From contig NZ_ATXG01000002.1 in NCBI RefSeq assembly GCF_000421565.1, positions 248,001 through 312,000 of the forward strand: a stretch of 64,000 nt of DNA, given 5' to 3'. A program made the translations under genes and the position numbers. Shown here piece after piece: positions 30,431 to 38,170 of the stretch. The notes beneath the pieces are model-generated. The model ran no database searches. It worked only from the letters and a program-made list of their open reading frames with translations, and had not been told where the DNA came from. The DNA is from Agromyces subbeticus DSM 16689 (GTDB lineage: Bacteria; Actinomycetota; Actinomycetes; Actinomycetales; Microbacteriaceae). Each line of letters opens with the position of its first letter. Position 1 is the first letter of the stretch.

Positions 30431-31645
30431 ATGCGTCGGAAGCGAGCTGTCGGCACGACCATCGGCATAGCGGCATCCGCCGTGGGACTCGTCGCGCTCA
30501 CGATCGGCGCGGCCACCGGCGCGGTGGCGGTGTACTTCGCTCGAAAGGTGGTCACGCCGGCCGGCAAACGCCTCGAAGACGTGCGCATCGTCAGCGTCGA
30601 CCTGCCGGCGGGCGAGATCACGCTCCTCGCCTCCGACGAGACTCGTATGCGCGGCAGGTACGGGCTCTGGTTCGACCGCGACGCCGGCCATGCACGCCTC
30701 GGCGACGTCATTGAGGACGGCGAACGCGAAGTGCGTCGTTCGATCGACTCCGTCGACTTCGGGCGGCTCGATCGAGCGACCCGAGGTCGCATGGACGGCT
30801 ATTACCACCTCGGCCCGTGGGAGCTCGATGCTCCGTACGAGAACGTCGTCGTCGAGACCGAGCTCGGTCCGGCGCCCGCCTGGCTGATCAGGTCGGCGGA
30901 TGCCTCGGCTCGGTGGGTCATCCAGGTGCACGGTCGGGGCGCGAAACGGCCCGAGACGCTGCGTGCGGTGGCGCCGGCCCGCGACGCCGGCTGGAACTCA
31001 TTGCTCATGACGTATCGCAACGACGGCGATGCGCCCGAGAGCGAAGACCGCCGATACGGCCTCGGCGGCACGGAGTGGGCCGATGTGGTCGCCGCGACTC
31101 GGTTCGCGGTCGAACACGGCGCCGAGCAGATCGTGCTCATGGGCTGGTCGATGGGCGGCGCCATCGCGCTGCAGGCGGTGCTGCGCTCCGAAGAGGTGCG
31201 TGAGCGGCTCGTCGGGGTCGTGCTCGACTCTCCGGCGATCGACTGGACCGACATCCTCAGATTCCAGGGCACACTGAACCGGATGCCGCCGGAGCTCGGC
31301 GACCTCGTCGTGCAGGTGCTCGGCGGACCGCTCGGCGCCGGCCTCACCGGCATCGCGGCACCGATCGACGTCGCCGAACTCGACCCCGTCGCGCGGGCCG
31401 AGGAGTTCGAGGTGCCGATGCTGCTCATGCACAGCGTCGACGACGGTTTCGTTCCCATCGACGGCTCGCGCCGATTCGCCGCCGCGCGGCCCGACCTGAT
31501 CCAGTTCGAGGAGTTCGAGGGCGCTCGGCACACGAAACTCTGGAATCACGATCCCGAGCGGTGGACCGCGCTCGTGCACGGCTGGCTCGTGCGCCACGGC
31601 GACCTGGTCGCGAGCCGCGGCGATGAGGCGCAGATCGCCGGCTGA
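30431..31645 (+). CDS. Membrane-anchored alpha/beta hydrolase
   Basis: 404 residues from ATG 30431 with GGGAGGAA upstream. An N-terminal hydrophobic helix (about 8-38) anchors or exports the protein. An all-beta region follows, then an alpha/beta-hydrolase fold from about 155: VIQVHGRGAKRPE, nucleophile elbow GWSMGG (Ser about 240), Asp in MHSVDDGFVP and His in GARHTKLWN. The full triad suggests an active esterase or peptidase of the CocE/Hydrolase_4 kind; substrate unknown. Convergent with sufE, 16 nt between stops. Confidence 0.88.
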   Translation: MRRKRAVGTTIGIAASAVGLVALTIGAATGAVAVYFARKVVTPAGKRLEDVRIVSVDLPAGEITLLASDETRMRGRYGLWFDRDAGHARLGDVIEDGEREVRRSIDSVDFGRLDRATRGRMDGYYHLGPWELDAPYENVVVETELGPAPAWLIRSADASARWVIQVHGRGAKRPETLRAVAPARDAGWNSLLMTYRNDGDAPESEDRRYGLGGTEWADVVAATRFAVEHGAEQIVLMGWSMGGAIALQAVLRSEEVRERLVGVVLDSPAIDWTDILRFQGTLNRMPPELGDLVVQVLGGPLGAGLTGIAAPIDVAELDPVARAEEFEVPMLLMHSVDDGFVPIDGSRRFAAARPDLIQFEEFEGARHTKLWNHDPERWTALVHGWLVRHGDLVASRGDEAQIAG

Positions 31646-31661
31646 GTTCGGCGCTCGCGAC

Positions 31662-32099
31662 TCAGGCGGCGAGTCGCTCGCGGAGTTGCCGCTTGATGCG
31701 GGCGAGCATGCCCGTCATGCCGCGGACGCGCAGCGGCGACACCGCCTCGCCGAGACCGAGCGACTGCGGGTAGTCGGCCGGCACGTCGAGCACCTGTTGC
31801 GCGGTGAGGCCGTCGAGCCCTTGCGCGAGGATCGAGGCGAAGCCGCGCGTCGTCGGCGACTCGGCAGGGGCCGTGGCGTAGAGGTGCACGCGACCTTCGT
31901 CGACCTCGACGAAGATGAACACGGGGGACTGGCACTCCTCGACGCGCTCGAAGAGGTCGGGATGGTCGGCGTAGCGCTCGGGCAGCTCGGGCAGCTCGTT
32001 CGAGAACTCGAGCAGCAGCTGCAGGCGGTCGCGCACACCGAGAGCGAGAAAGTCGTCTCGGGTCTCGGCGAGTCGAGCGGGCAGGGTCGTCGCATCCAT
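31662..32099 (-). CDS. SufE-family sulfur acceptor protein
   Basis: 145 residues from ATG 32099 (GGGAGA at 10 nt); an ATG at 32108 is too close to that ribosome site. The SufE signature surrounds the acceptor cysteine: FERVEECQSPVFIFVEVDEGRVHLYATAPAESPTTRGFASIL. SufE accepts persulfide sulfur from a desulfurase and passes it on for Fe-S assembly. Here it follows a rhodanese-type sulfurtransferase on the same strand with a 47-bp gap, so the persulfide may instead come from that enzyme. Confidence 0.92.
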   Translation of the reverse strand: MDATTLPARLAETRDDFLALGVRDRLQLLLEFSNELPELPERYADHPDLFERVEECQSPVFIFVEVDEGRVHLYATAPAESPTTRGFASILAQGLDGLTAQQVLDVPADYPQSLGLGEAVSPLRVRGMTGMLARIKRQLRERLAA

Positions 32100-32146
32100 C
32101 GGATTCATTCTCCCATGGCTCGGCGCGCCCCTGCCCGTCGCCCGGC

Positions 32147-33046
32147 TCAGCGGGCGGGGAGTTCTCCGCGATCGGCACCGGTCACGATGGGAACGCGCAC
32201 CGCACTGCCCCACTCGGTCCACGAGCCGTCGTAGTTGCGCACCTTCTCGAAGCCGAGCAGATGGTTCAGCACGAACCAGGTGTGACTCGACCGCTCGCCG
32301 ATGCGGCAGTAGGCGACGATGTCGTCACCGTCTTGGAGGCCGACCTCGCCGCGGTAGATCGCGTCGAGTTCCTCCCTCGACTTGAAGGTACCGTCGGCCG
32401 CAGCGGCACGGGCCCACGGCACGGATGCCGCGGTCGGGATGTGGCCGGCGCGCAGCGCGCCTTCTTCGGGGTACGCCGGCGCGGTCGTGCGCTCACCGCT
32501 GTACTCCTCGGGCGAACGAACATCGATAAGAGGGTTGCCGAGGTGGGCGAGCACGTCGTCCTTGTACGCGCGCACCGCCCGGTCGTCGCGCTCGACCACC
32601 GGGTACTCGACCGGTGTCACCTCAGGGGCATCCGTCGTGATGTCGCGTCCCTCGGCGATCCAGAGGTCGCGACCGCCGTCGAGGAGGCGCACGTCGTCAT
32701 GACCGAAGAGCGTGAAGACCCAGAGTGCGTAAGCGGCCCACCAGTTGTTCTTGTCGCCGTAGATCACGACGGTCGTGTCGCGGGCGATGCCCTTGGAGCC
32801 GAGGAGCGCGGCGAACTGCTCGCCGTTCACGTAGTCGCGCACGACCGGGTCGTTGAGGTCGGTGTGCCAGTCGATCTTCACGGCGCCCGGGATGTGGCCG
32901 GTCTCGTAGAGCAGCACGTCTTCATCGGACTCGACGACGACGAGCCCGGGTTCACCGAGGTGCTCGGCGAGCCACGCGGTGGTGACGAGACGCTCGGGGT
33001 GCGCGTACTCGGCGAGCTTCTGAGCGGAGTCGAACTCGGCGGACAT
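32147..33046 (-). CDS. Two-domain sulfurtransferase (rhodanese / 3-mercaptopyruvate type)
   Basis: 299 residues, ATG 33046 with a strong AGGAGG. Two rhodanese domains: an inactive N-terminal one ([26 protein letters not shown]...[33 protein letters not shown]) and a C-terminal one with [13 protein letters not shown] and the active-site loop CRIGERS. The sequence around it ([28 protein letters not shown]) closely follows the CysA2/SseA group of actinobacteria. It transfers sulfane sulfur to thiophilic acceptors. Divergent from zapE, upstream of sufE. Confidence 0.94.
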   Translation of the reverse strand: MSAEFDSAQKLAEYAHPERLVTTAWLAEHLGEPGLVVVESDEDVLLYETGHIPGAVKIDWHTDLNDPVVRDYVNGEQFAALLGSKGIARDTTVVIYGDKNNWWAAYALWVFTLFGHDDVRLLDGGRDLWIAEGRDITTDAPEVTPVEYPVVERDDRAVRAYKDDVLAHLGNPLIDVRSPEEYSGERTTAPAYPEEGALRAGHIPTAASVPWARAAAADGTFKSREELDAIYRGEVGLQDGDDIVAYCRIGERSSHTWFVLNHLLGFEKVRNYDGSWTEWGSAVRVPIVTGADRGELPAR

Positions 33047-33096
33047 GGGTACCTCCTGGGATCGCCCGGTCGGGCGGGGTGTTCGGGGGAGCGGAC

Positions 33097-33102
33097 TAGG
33101 CT
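33097..33102 (+). promoter_or_regulatory. Candidate -10 box (TAGGCT) for zapE
   Basis: TAGGCT lies 87 nt before the chosen start in the 143-bp divergent region with the sulfurtransferase gene. No clear -35. Confidence 0.35.
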
Positions 33103-33189
33103 GAACACCTGTCCACCCACGAATCTACGCGGCGCGACGGGCGAAGTCAGTACGCCGGTCATCCGATGCAACACGGGAGCACCTCAAGC

Positions 33190-34245
33190 ATGACCACGGC
33201 ATCGAGCCATGCCCTCATTCGCATCATCGAGCGGAACCCGTCGATCTCGGGCGCCGAGATCGCCTCCGAGCTCTCGCCGCCACCGCAGTTCGAGCACGCG
33301 TCGTTCGAGTCGTATCGGCCCGACCCCGACTTCCCGTCGCAGCAGGCGGCGCTCGAACGCCTGAAGGAGTTCGCCGGCGCCTGGCGCGCGGCGCAGCGCC
33401 CGGGCGGATTCTTCTCCCGCAAGCGCCCTGCCCGCATCGAATTGCCCGGTGTCTATCTCGACGGCGGCTTCGGCGTCGGCAAGACGCACCTGTTGGCCGC
33501 CCTCTGGCACGTGGCGCACGGCCCGAAATACTTCGGCACCTTCATCGAGTACACGGCGCTCGTCGGCGCGCTCGGCTACCAGCCGGCCGTCGACCTGCTG
33601 CGGGGCGCGAAGCTCGTCTGCATCGACGAGTTCGAGCTCGACGACCCGGGCGACACGATGCTCATGACGCGGTTCCTCGGCGAACTCATGGCGGGCGGCA
33701 CCCGCGTCGCCGCGACCTCGAACACGCCGCCGAACGCACTCGGCGAGGGACGGTTCGCGGCGAGCGACTTCCTGCGCGAGATCCACGCCCTCTCCTCGAA
33801 CTTCGAGACCTTGCGCATCGACGGCCTCGACTACCGCCGCCGCGACACCGAGGGTCACGCCGAGTCGCTCGCGGGCGACGCCGATGTCTCCCGCACCGCC
33901 GCCGCCCTTGCCGCTCGAGGCCACCGGGTGTCGCTCGACGGCTTCGACGAGCTCATCGAACACCTTGCGACCGTGCACCCCTCGAAGTACGTGAAGCTCG
34001 TCGCGGGCCTCGAGTTCATCGCGCTCGAGGGCGTGCACGAACTCACCGACCAGAACGCGGCGCTGCGGCTCGTCGCCTTCATCGACCGCGTCTACGACGC
34101 CGAGGTGCCGATCATCGCGAGCGGGCTGCCGCTCGACCAGGTCTTCGCTGCTGACATGATGTCGGGCGGCTATCGCAAGAAGTACCTGCGGGCGATGTCG
34201 CGCATGATCGCGCTCACCACGGGAGAGCTGCCGCCGCACGACTGA
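33190..34245 (+). CDS. zapE: Cell division ATPase ZapE / AFG1-like
   Basis: 351 residues from ATG 33190 (GGGAG upstream); an ATG at 33166 is possible. AFG1/ZapE signatures: GVYLDGGFGVGKTHLLAALWH (Walker A), LVCIDEFELDDPGDTMLMTRFLGEL (Walker B), AATSNTPPNALGEGRF, then the C-terminal FIDRVYDAEVPIIASG and YRKKYLRAMSRM. In E. coli ZapE is an FtsZ-interacting ATPase; the mitochondrial homologue AFG1 acts in protein quality control. The role in actinobacteria is not settled. Confidence 0.93.
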   Translation: MTTASSHALIRIIERNPSISGAEIASELSPPPQFEHASFESYRPDPDFPSQQAALERLKEFAGAWRAAQRPGGFFSRKRPARIELPGVYLDGGFGVGKTHLLAALWHVAHGPKYFGTFIEYTALVGALGYQPAVDLLRGAKLVCIDEFELDDPGDTMLMTRFLGELMAGGTRVAATSNTPPNALGEGRFAASDFLREIHALSSNFETLRIDGLDYRRRDTEGHAESLAGDADVSRTAAALAARGHRVSLDGFDELIEHLATVHPSKYVKLVAGLEFIALEGVHELTDQNAALRLVAFIDRVYDAEVPIIASGLPLDQVFAADMMSGGYRKKYLRAMSRMIALTTGELPPHD

Positions 34246-34287
34246 CGCGGCTCTCCGGGGCGATTCCCATGCGTTGCCCCGCGCTGC

Positions 34288-34334
34288 GAAACGTGCTGTT
34301 TACCTGACGGCCCACGACGTAACCAACTCGAAAC
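34288..34334 (+). promoter_or_regulatory. GlnR-like operator upstream of amt
   Basis: GTAAC (34319-34323), 6 nt, GAAAC (34330-34334) matches the actinobacterial GlnR box gTnAC-n6-GaAAC exactly. A second, weaker pair GAAAC-n6-TTTAC lies at 34288-34303. Both sit 80-125 bp before the ammonium transporter start, the expected place for nitrogen-limitation control. Confidence 0.6.
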
Positions 34335-34414
34335 AACAGACGATCTCTTCGGAAACGTCGCCTCGTGAAACTGGGGCGCACAGGCTTCCCCCTGTAATCC
34401 GAGAGAGGTTCGAG

Positions 34415-35680
34415 ATGGATCAAGGCAACACGGCGTTCCTGCTGATCATGGCTGCACTGGTGCTGCTCATGACGCCGGGACTCGCATTCTTCTACGGTGG
34501 TCTCGTCAAGGCCAAGAGCGTCATCAGCATGATGATGATGAGCTTCGGCGCCATCGGCCTCATCGGAGTGCTCTGGGTGCTCTACGGCTACGCGATCGCC
34601 TTCCCATCGGCCGACGGGCTCTCGGCGCCGTTCGCCATCGACTGGTCGGCACTCGGACTCACGAGCCTGCTCGAGACCCCCGAGGGCGCCGCGTACCCGC
34701 CGCTCGCCTTCGTGGCGTTCCAGGCGACGTTCGCCATCATCACGGTCGCGCTGATCTCGGGCGCGATCGCCGACCGGGCGAAGTTCGGCGCGTGGATGGT
34801 GTTCGCCGCCGTCTGGGCGACCATCGTCTACTTCCCGGTCGCAAGCTGGGTGTTCAACTTCGGGCTCGACCCCGAAACCGGCGACTTCACCTACGGCGGC
34901 TGGATCACCTACGGAATGCAGGAGCTCTTCGGCACGGGCGCACTCGACTTCGCCGGCGGCACGGCGGTGCACATCAACGCCGGTGCGGCGGCGCTCGCCC
35001 TCGCGCTCGTGCTCGGCAAGCGCGTCGGGTTCTCGAAGGGTGCTCACGTGCCCCACAACCCGCCCTTCGTGCTGCTCGGCGCCGGCCTCCTGTGGTTCGG
35101 CTGGTTCGGCTTCAACGCGGGCTCCGAGCTCGCTGCCGACGGCACCGCGGCACTCGCCTGGATCAACACGCTCGCCGCGCCGGCAGCCGCACTGCTCGCC
35201 TGGCTTCTCGTGGAGAAGATCAGGGACGGAAAGCCCACCTCAGTCGGCGCCGCCTCTGGCGCCGTGGCCGGCCTGGTCGCCATCACGCCCGCCTGTGCCT
35301 TCCTCACCCCCGGCTGGGCGATCGTGCTCGGCCTCGTCGCCGGTGCCGTGTGCGCGCTTGCGATCGACCTGAAGTTCAAGCTCGGGTTCGACGACTCGCT
35401 CGACGTCGTGGGCATCCACCTGGTCGGCGGCCTCATCGGCACGCTCTACCTGGGTCTCTTCGCCACCGACAAGGGCCTCTTCACCGGTGGTGACGGCACG
35501 CAGCTCCTGGTGCAGGCGATCGCGGCATTCTCCGTGCTCGTGTTCTCGTTCGTCGTGACCTACATCATCGGCACCATCATCCAGAAGACGATGGGCTTCC
35601 GGGTGACGAACGAAGACGAGATCGCCGGCATCGACACCGTCGTGCACGGCGAAGACGCGTACAAGCTCGAGACCGTCTGA
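34415..35680 (+). CDS. amt: Ammonium transporter (Amt/MEP/Rh family)
   Basis: 421 residues from ATG 34415 with GAGAGAGG upstream. Eleven membrane helices typical of Amt. Conserved features are MTPGLAFFYGGLVKAKSV at the first helices, DFAGGTAVHINAGAAALALALVLGKR (with the first pore His) and VVGIHLVGGLIGTLYLG (second pore His). It conducts ammonium/ammonia under nitrogen limitation. No glnK or glnD follows; a terminator and then a PemK-like gene do. The upstream region carries a GlnR-like box. Confidence 0.96.
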   Translation: MDQGNTAFLLIMAALVLLMTPGLAFFYGGLVKAKSVISMMMMSFGAIGLIGVLWVLYGYAIAFPSADGLSAPFAIDWSALGLTSLLETPEGAAYPPLAFVAFQATFAIITVALISGAIADRAKFGAWMVFAAVWATIVYFPVASWVFNFGLDPETGDFTYGGWITYGMQELFGTGALDFAGGTAVHINAGAAALALALVLGKRVGFSKGAHVPHNPPFVLLGAGLLWFGWFGFNAGSELAADGTAALAWINTLAAPAAALLAWLLVEKIRDGKPTSVGAASGAVAGLVAITPACAFLTPGWAIVLGLVAGAVCALAIDLKFKLGFDDSLDVVGIHLVGGLIGTLYLGLFATDKGLFTGGDGTQLLVQAIAAFSVLVFSFVVTYIIGTIIQKTMGFRVTNEDEIAGIDTVVHGEDAYKLETV

Positions 35681-35681
35681 A

Positions 35682-35708
35682 CCGTCGGGCCCTGATGGGC
35701 CCGAACGG
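35682..35708 (+). terminator. Terminator after amt
   Basis: An 8-bp perfect core (35685-35692 / 35697-35704) with TGAT loop, extended outward through a one-base bulge, immediately after the amt stop. Confidence 0.65.
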
Positions 35709-35726
35709 CTCGCGAGGGCGGTGGGG

Positions 35727-35732
35727 TAGTGT
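35727..35732 (+). promoter_or_regulatory. -10 box (TAGTGT) for leaderless PemK-like gene
   Basis: TAGTGT, then 6 nt, then the GTG start; no ribosome site. Confidence 0.5.
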
Positions 35733-35738
35733 GCCGGT

Positions 35739-36281
35739 GTGTCAGACACCAGCCGCTTCCTCACCGCCCTCGGTCGCGTCTTCGGCGCGCTGCTCGGAAC
35801 CGGCTCGACCAAGCGAGCGGATGCCGCGGCGCGACCGGTGCTCGCGACCGACACGCTCTCCCCGGGGCAGTCGGGGTCGGCCGCGACGCTCGAGGTCGAT
35901 CCGCGGGCGCTGCGCGGCGTGCGGCTCGCGTATGCACCGTCACGCGATGGAGAGCCCGACCCCGGCGAGATCGTCTGGACGTGGGTGCCCTATGAGGAGA
36001 ACGACGGGCGCGGCAAGGACCGCCCGGTCGTGATCGTCGCGGCATCCGGCGCCGGTGACTATCTCGCGGTGCAACTGACGAGCAAGGCGCATGACGCCGA
36101 TCGCGACTTCGTCTCCCTCGGAACCGGCGACTGGGATGCCGCGGGGCGCCCGAGCTGGGCGCGCATCGATCGCGTCTTCCGGGTGCGTGCCGACGGCATG
36201 CGGCGTGAGGCCGCCTCGCTCGATGCGAAGCGGTACGGCCGCGTCGCCGCAGCTCTCGACGAGCGGTATGGCTGGCGCTGA
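35739..36281 (+). CDS. Solitary PemK/MazF-family protein
   Basis: 180 residues from GTG 35739. The PemK/MazF barrel starts near residue 68: PDPGEIVWTWVPYEENDGRGKDRPVVIVAAS, matching the family's GDIVW...GRxRPalVv entry, followed by YLAVQLTSKAHD and WARIDRVFRV. The first 65 residues are an extra N-terminal region with a hydrophobic patch. MazF proteins are sequence-specific RNases normally paired with an antitoxin. No antitoxin gene is adjacent: upstream is the amt terminator and downstream is a convergent VOC gene 4 nt away. It may therefore be a domesticated, non-toxin member; that is inference. Confidence 0.82.
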   Translation: MSDTSRFLTALGRVFGALLGTGSTKRADAAARPVLATDTLSPGQSGSAATLEVDPRALRGVRLAYAPSRDGEPDPGEIVWTWVPYEENDGRGKDRPVVIVAASGAGDYLAVQLTSKAHDADRDFVSLGTGDWDAAGRPSWARIDRVFRVRADGMRREAASLDAKRYGRVAAALDERYGWR

Positions 36282-36285
36282 CGCC

Positions 36286-36645
36286 TCACGCCCGCGAGGG
36301 CCGGTGCAGCCCGAACGGCGACCCCTGGTCGTCACGACACAGCCGGAACTCGCCGAAGACCGCGACGGTCTCCTCGTCGTCGGCACCGTTCAACGATTCG
36401 ACGGTTCCCCCGAGGCGCTGAACGGCGGCGACGGCGGCGTCGAGGTCATCGACGCTGAAGAACACGTAGGGTGCGGCGCCCGGATCACTGCCGTGCACCC
36501 CGGCCGGCACACCCGCCCCGTCGATGGAGTAGCCAGCCGCGCCCGGACCGGCCTCGAACGACCAACCGAAGAGCTTTCCGTAGAAGCTGCGTGCGGTCAT
36601 GGCGTCCGCTGCCCCGAACTCGATGAACGACACCTCGCCTGACAT
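36286..36645 (-). CDS. VOC (glyoxalase/bleomycin-resistance fold) protein
   Basis: 119 residues, ATG 36645 with AGGGGAAG upstream. VOC pattern: FIEFGAADAMTARSFYGKLFGWSFEAGPGAAGYSIDG, then PYVFFSVDDLDAAVAAVQRLGGTV and EFRLCRDDQGSPFGLHRP. The family is diverse (isomerases, dioxygenases, resistance proteins); this short single-repeat pair is most like small actinobacterial glyoxalase-like proteins. Substrate unknown. Confidence 0.88.
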   Translation of the reverse strand: MSGEVSFIEFGAADAMTARSFYGKLFGWSFEAGPGAAGYSIDGAGVPAGVHGSDPGAAPYVFFSVDDLDAAVAAVQRLGGTVESLNGADDEETVAVFGEFRLCRDDQGSPFGLHRPSRA

Positions 36646-36750
36646 GGGCTTCCCCTCCGCTTCGTTGCGTGTACTGCACACGGTACTGGGGGAGTGAGGC
36701 AGCCACAACGGGCCATCCGGCGGGACGCGGGTTTGCACCCGGGATTGAAG

Positions 36751-36776
36751 AAAGCCCCCTGTGGAGAGGGGGCTTT
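36751..36776 (-). terminator. Terminator after tRNA-Val(CAC)
   Basis: A perfect 10-bp stem (36751-36760 / 36767-36776) and 6-nt loop, followed on the minus strand by TTTCTTC. It lies 2 nt beyond the tRNA end. Confidence 0.8.
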
Positions 36777-36778
36777 CG

Positions 36779-36851
36779 TGGGCGATGCCGGGCTCGAACC
36801 GACGACCTCTTCCGTGTGAAGGAAGCGCGCTACCAGCTGCGCCAATCGCCC
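36779..36851 (-). tRNA. tRNA-Val (anticodon CAC)
   Basis: A 73-nt cloverleaf on the minus strand: acceptor GGGCGAT/ATCGCCC, anticodon stem CTTCC/GGAAG with loop TTCACAC, T-loop TTCGAGC. CCA is not encoded. A candidate -10 TAGTAT (36892-36897) lies about 40 nt upstream. The 250 bp to the next, plus-strand tRNA hold only the divergent promoters; no gene is seen there. Confidence 0.97.
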
Positions 36852-37044
36852 ATGTGGGAGTTGCGAGTCACACGCGGTGACCGCGGAATCGATACTAGCC
36901 GACCCGGTGGGGCGAATGCACATCGAGCGCCAGCATGCCGAACCATGCGCTTGGCGATGAGGCCGGGATGACGTCGACACGCCCGGGGATCAGGGGCGGA
37001 TTCGGCCTGTGACCGGCGTGATTCCGCTGGCCGACCCCGTCAGT

Positions 37045-37074
37045 TTGTGAATCGTTCAGAGAATCGGTTAGAGT
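37045..37074 (+). promoter_or_regulatory. Promoter of the Gly-Cys-Val tRNA cluster
   Basis: -35 TTGTGA (37045-37050), 18-bp spacer, -10 TAGAGT (37069-37074), 28 nt before tRNA-Gly. Confidence 0.6.
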
Positions 37075-37101
37075 CTCTCTGCACGCAAAAACGCGGGCAA
37101 T

Positions 37102-37173
37102 GCGGATGTGGCGCAGTGGTAGCGCATCACCTTGCCAAGGTGAGGGTCGCGAGTTCGAATCTCGTCATCCGCT
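37102..37173 (+). tRNA. tRNA-Gly (anticodon GCC)
   Basis: 72 nt: acceptor GCGGATG/CATCCGC, anticodon stem TCACC/GGTGA with loop TTGCCAA, T-arm GCGAG-TTCGAAT-CTCGT. CCA not encoded. First of three plus-strand tRNAs. Confidence 0.97.
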
Positions 37174-37182
37174 CTGATCAGG

Positions 37183-37200
37183 ATGGGGCGAAAGCCCCAT
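37183..37200 (+). terminator. Hairpin with T-rich tail between tRNA-Gly and tRNA-Cys
   Basis: ATGGGGC/GCCCCAT with a GAAA loop followed by TCCTGTTCTTTT. This looks like an intrinsic terminator or attenuator, so the downstream tRNAs may be partly uncoupled from tRNA-Gly. Confidence 0.65.
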
Positions 37201-37230
37201 TCCTGTTCTTTTGGTGGTGAACCCAGACAC

Positions 37231-37304
37231 GGTGGATTGGCCGAGAGGCGAGGCAGCGGCCTGCAAAGCCGTATACACGGGTTCGAATCCCGTATCCACC
37301 TCCA
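37231..37304 (+). tRNA. tRNA-Cys (anticodon GCA)
   Basis: Acceptor GGTGGAT/ATCCACC, anticodon loop CTGCAAA, T-loop TTCGAAT; the 3' CCA (37302-37304) is encoded. Confidence 0.95.
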
Positions 37305-37329
37305 AGCTGAGAACTTCCATTCTCGACTT

Positions 37330-37404
37330 GGGCGATTGGCGCAGCGGTAGCGCGCTTCCCTGACACGGAAGAGGTCACTGGTTCGATCCCAGTATCGCCC
37401 ACCA
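37330..37404 (+). tRNA. tRNA-Val (anticodon GAC)
   Basis: Acceptor GGGCGAT/ATCGCCC, anticodon stem CTTCC/GGAAG with loop CTGACAC, T-loop TTCGATC; the 3' CCA (37402-37404) is encoded. It shares most of its body with tRNA-Val(CAC) 500 bp away, as expected for isoacceptors. Confidence 0.97.
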
Positions 37405-37407
37405 TGT

Positions 37408-37434
37408 GAAAGCCCCGGCATCGCCGGGGCTTTC
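37408..37434. terminator. Bidirectional terminator between tRNA-Val(GAC) and the unknown gene
   Basis: A perfect 12-bp stem (37408-37419 / 37423-37434) with a 3-nt loop between convergent units. Confidence 0.8.
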
Positions 37435-37453
37435 GTCGTTTCCGGCGTGCCGA

Positions 37454-38047
37454 TCAGCCGAACTGCTCGAACACGAGCGGCGGGTAGGCGATGCGCGTCG
37501 AGTACCACGACCAGGCTTCGCCGGCCGTCTGCTCGATGGCCGCCCAGCCGCCGTGTGCGGGAAGGTTCTTCAGCGTGATGGTCACCGTCTGCTTTCCGCT
37601 GACGCTCCGGGGGCCGGCGCCGACGACCGTGCCCGACGCTGCGTAGCCGCTCCCGTTCAGCGTCACCCGGCCGAAGGCTTCGACCGAGAAGGTGCACACG
37701 TAGGTGCCCACCCCCGTGATGCCGTACGCCGCCGGCTCGAAATGGATCGAGACCGCCGGGTTGCGCGTCGGCGACTCGCGTCGGTCCAGCCCGGCATAGG
37801 GAGTGGCGGCGTCGGTCTGCATGATCGTCGGCCGGATGAGGGTGAGATTCGTGCGACCGCGGCCGACGGTGTGCACGGGGGAGAGGAGGTCGATCGACGC
37901 CCAGAAGATGGGGCCGAGCACGAGTTCGCCGACTCGGTACTTCTCAGCCCACTCCTCGAGCCGGATGTCGGGTTCGAAGTCGGCGAGCTCGATCACGCGC
38001 TCATCGAACTCGCTGCGAGCGCCCAGTTCTTTCGTTGTCTCATTCAT
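37454..38047 (-). CDS. Unknown soluble protein next to the tRNA island
   Basis: 197 residues. I do not recognise a family. The first 60 residues are charged and helical (RSEFDERVIELADFEPDIRLEEWAEKYRVGELVLGPIFWASIDLL). The rest is beta-rich with Gly, Thr and aromatic residues (VSIHFEPAAYGITGVGTYVCTFSVEAFGRVTLNGSGYAASGTVVG, ending AGEAWSWYSTRIAYPPLVFEQFG), compatible with a beta-sandwich. No signal peptide or membrane helix. Base composition is like the neighbours. It is a single gene between the tRNA cluster and thrS, both divergent or convergent to it, so context gives no function. A tRNA-flanking position leaves transfer possible but unproven. Confidence 0.7.
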   Translation of the reverse strand: MNETTKELGARSEFDERVIELADFEPDIRLEEWAEKYRVGELVLGPIFWASIDLLSPVHTVGRGRTNLTLIRPTIMQTDAATPYAGLDRRESPTRNPAVSIHFEPAAYGITGVGTYVCTFSVEAFGRVTLNGSGYAASGTVVGAGPRSVSGKQTVTITLKNLPAHGGWAAIEQTAGEAWSWYSTRIAYPPLVFEQFG

Positions 38048-38125
38048 GAGGAAAACTCTAAACGGTGATGTGCGAGTCGCCTCCGGGGCAGCACCGAGGT
38101 GCCGAGCGGGTCAGGCCACGGCGAC

Positions 38126-38131
38126 TACAGT
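38126..38131 (+). promoter_or_regulatory. Candidate -10 box (TACAGT) for thrS
   Basis: TACAGT lies 39 nt before the thrS GTG in the 123-bp divergent region; it implies a short leader with AAGGAG. No T-box features fit in so short a leader. Confidence 0.35.
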
Positions 38132-38170
38132 TGAAGGGTTCTGTAGACCGATTTCAAGGAGTGGATCCAG

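Noticed and set aside
36852..37101. Possible small gene in the 250 bp between divergent tRNA genes
   Set aside because: No frame with a ribosome site or recognisable protein; the stretch is explained by two divergent promoters.
38048..38170. T-box or attenuator upstream of thrS
   Set aside because: The leader from the likely promoter is under 40 nt and has no T-box sequence or terminator hairpin.
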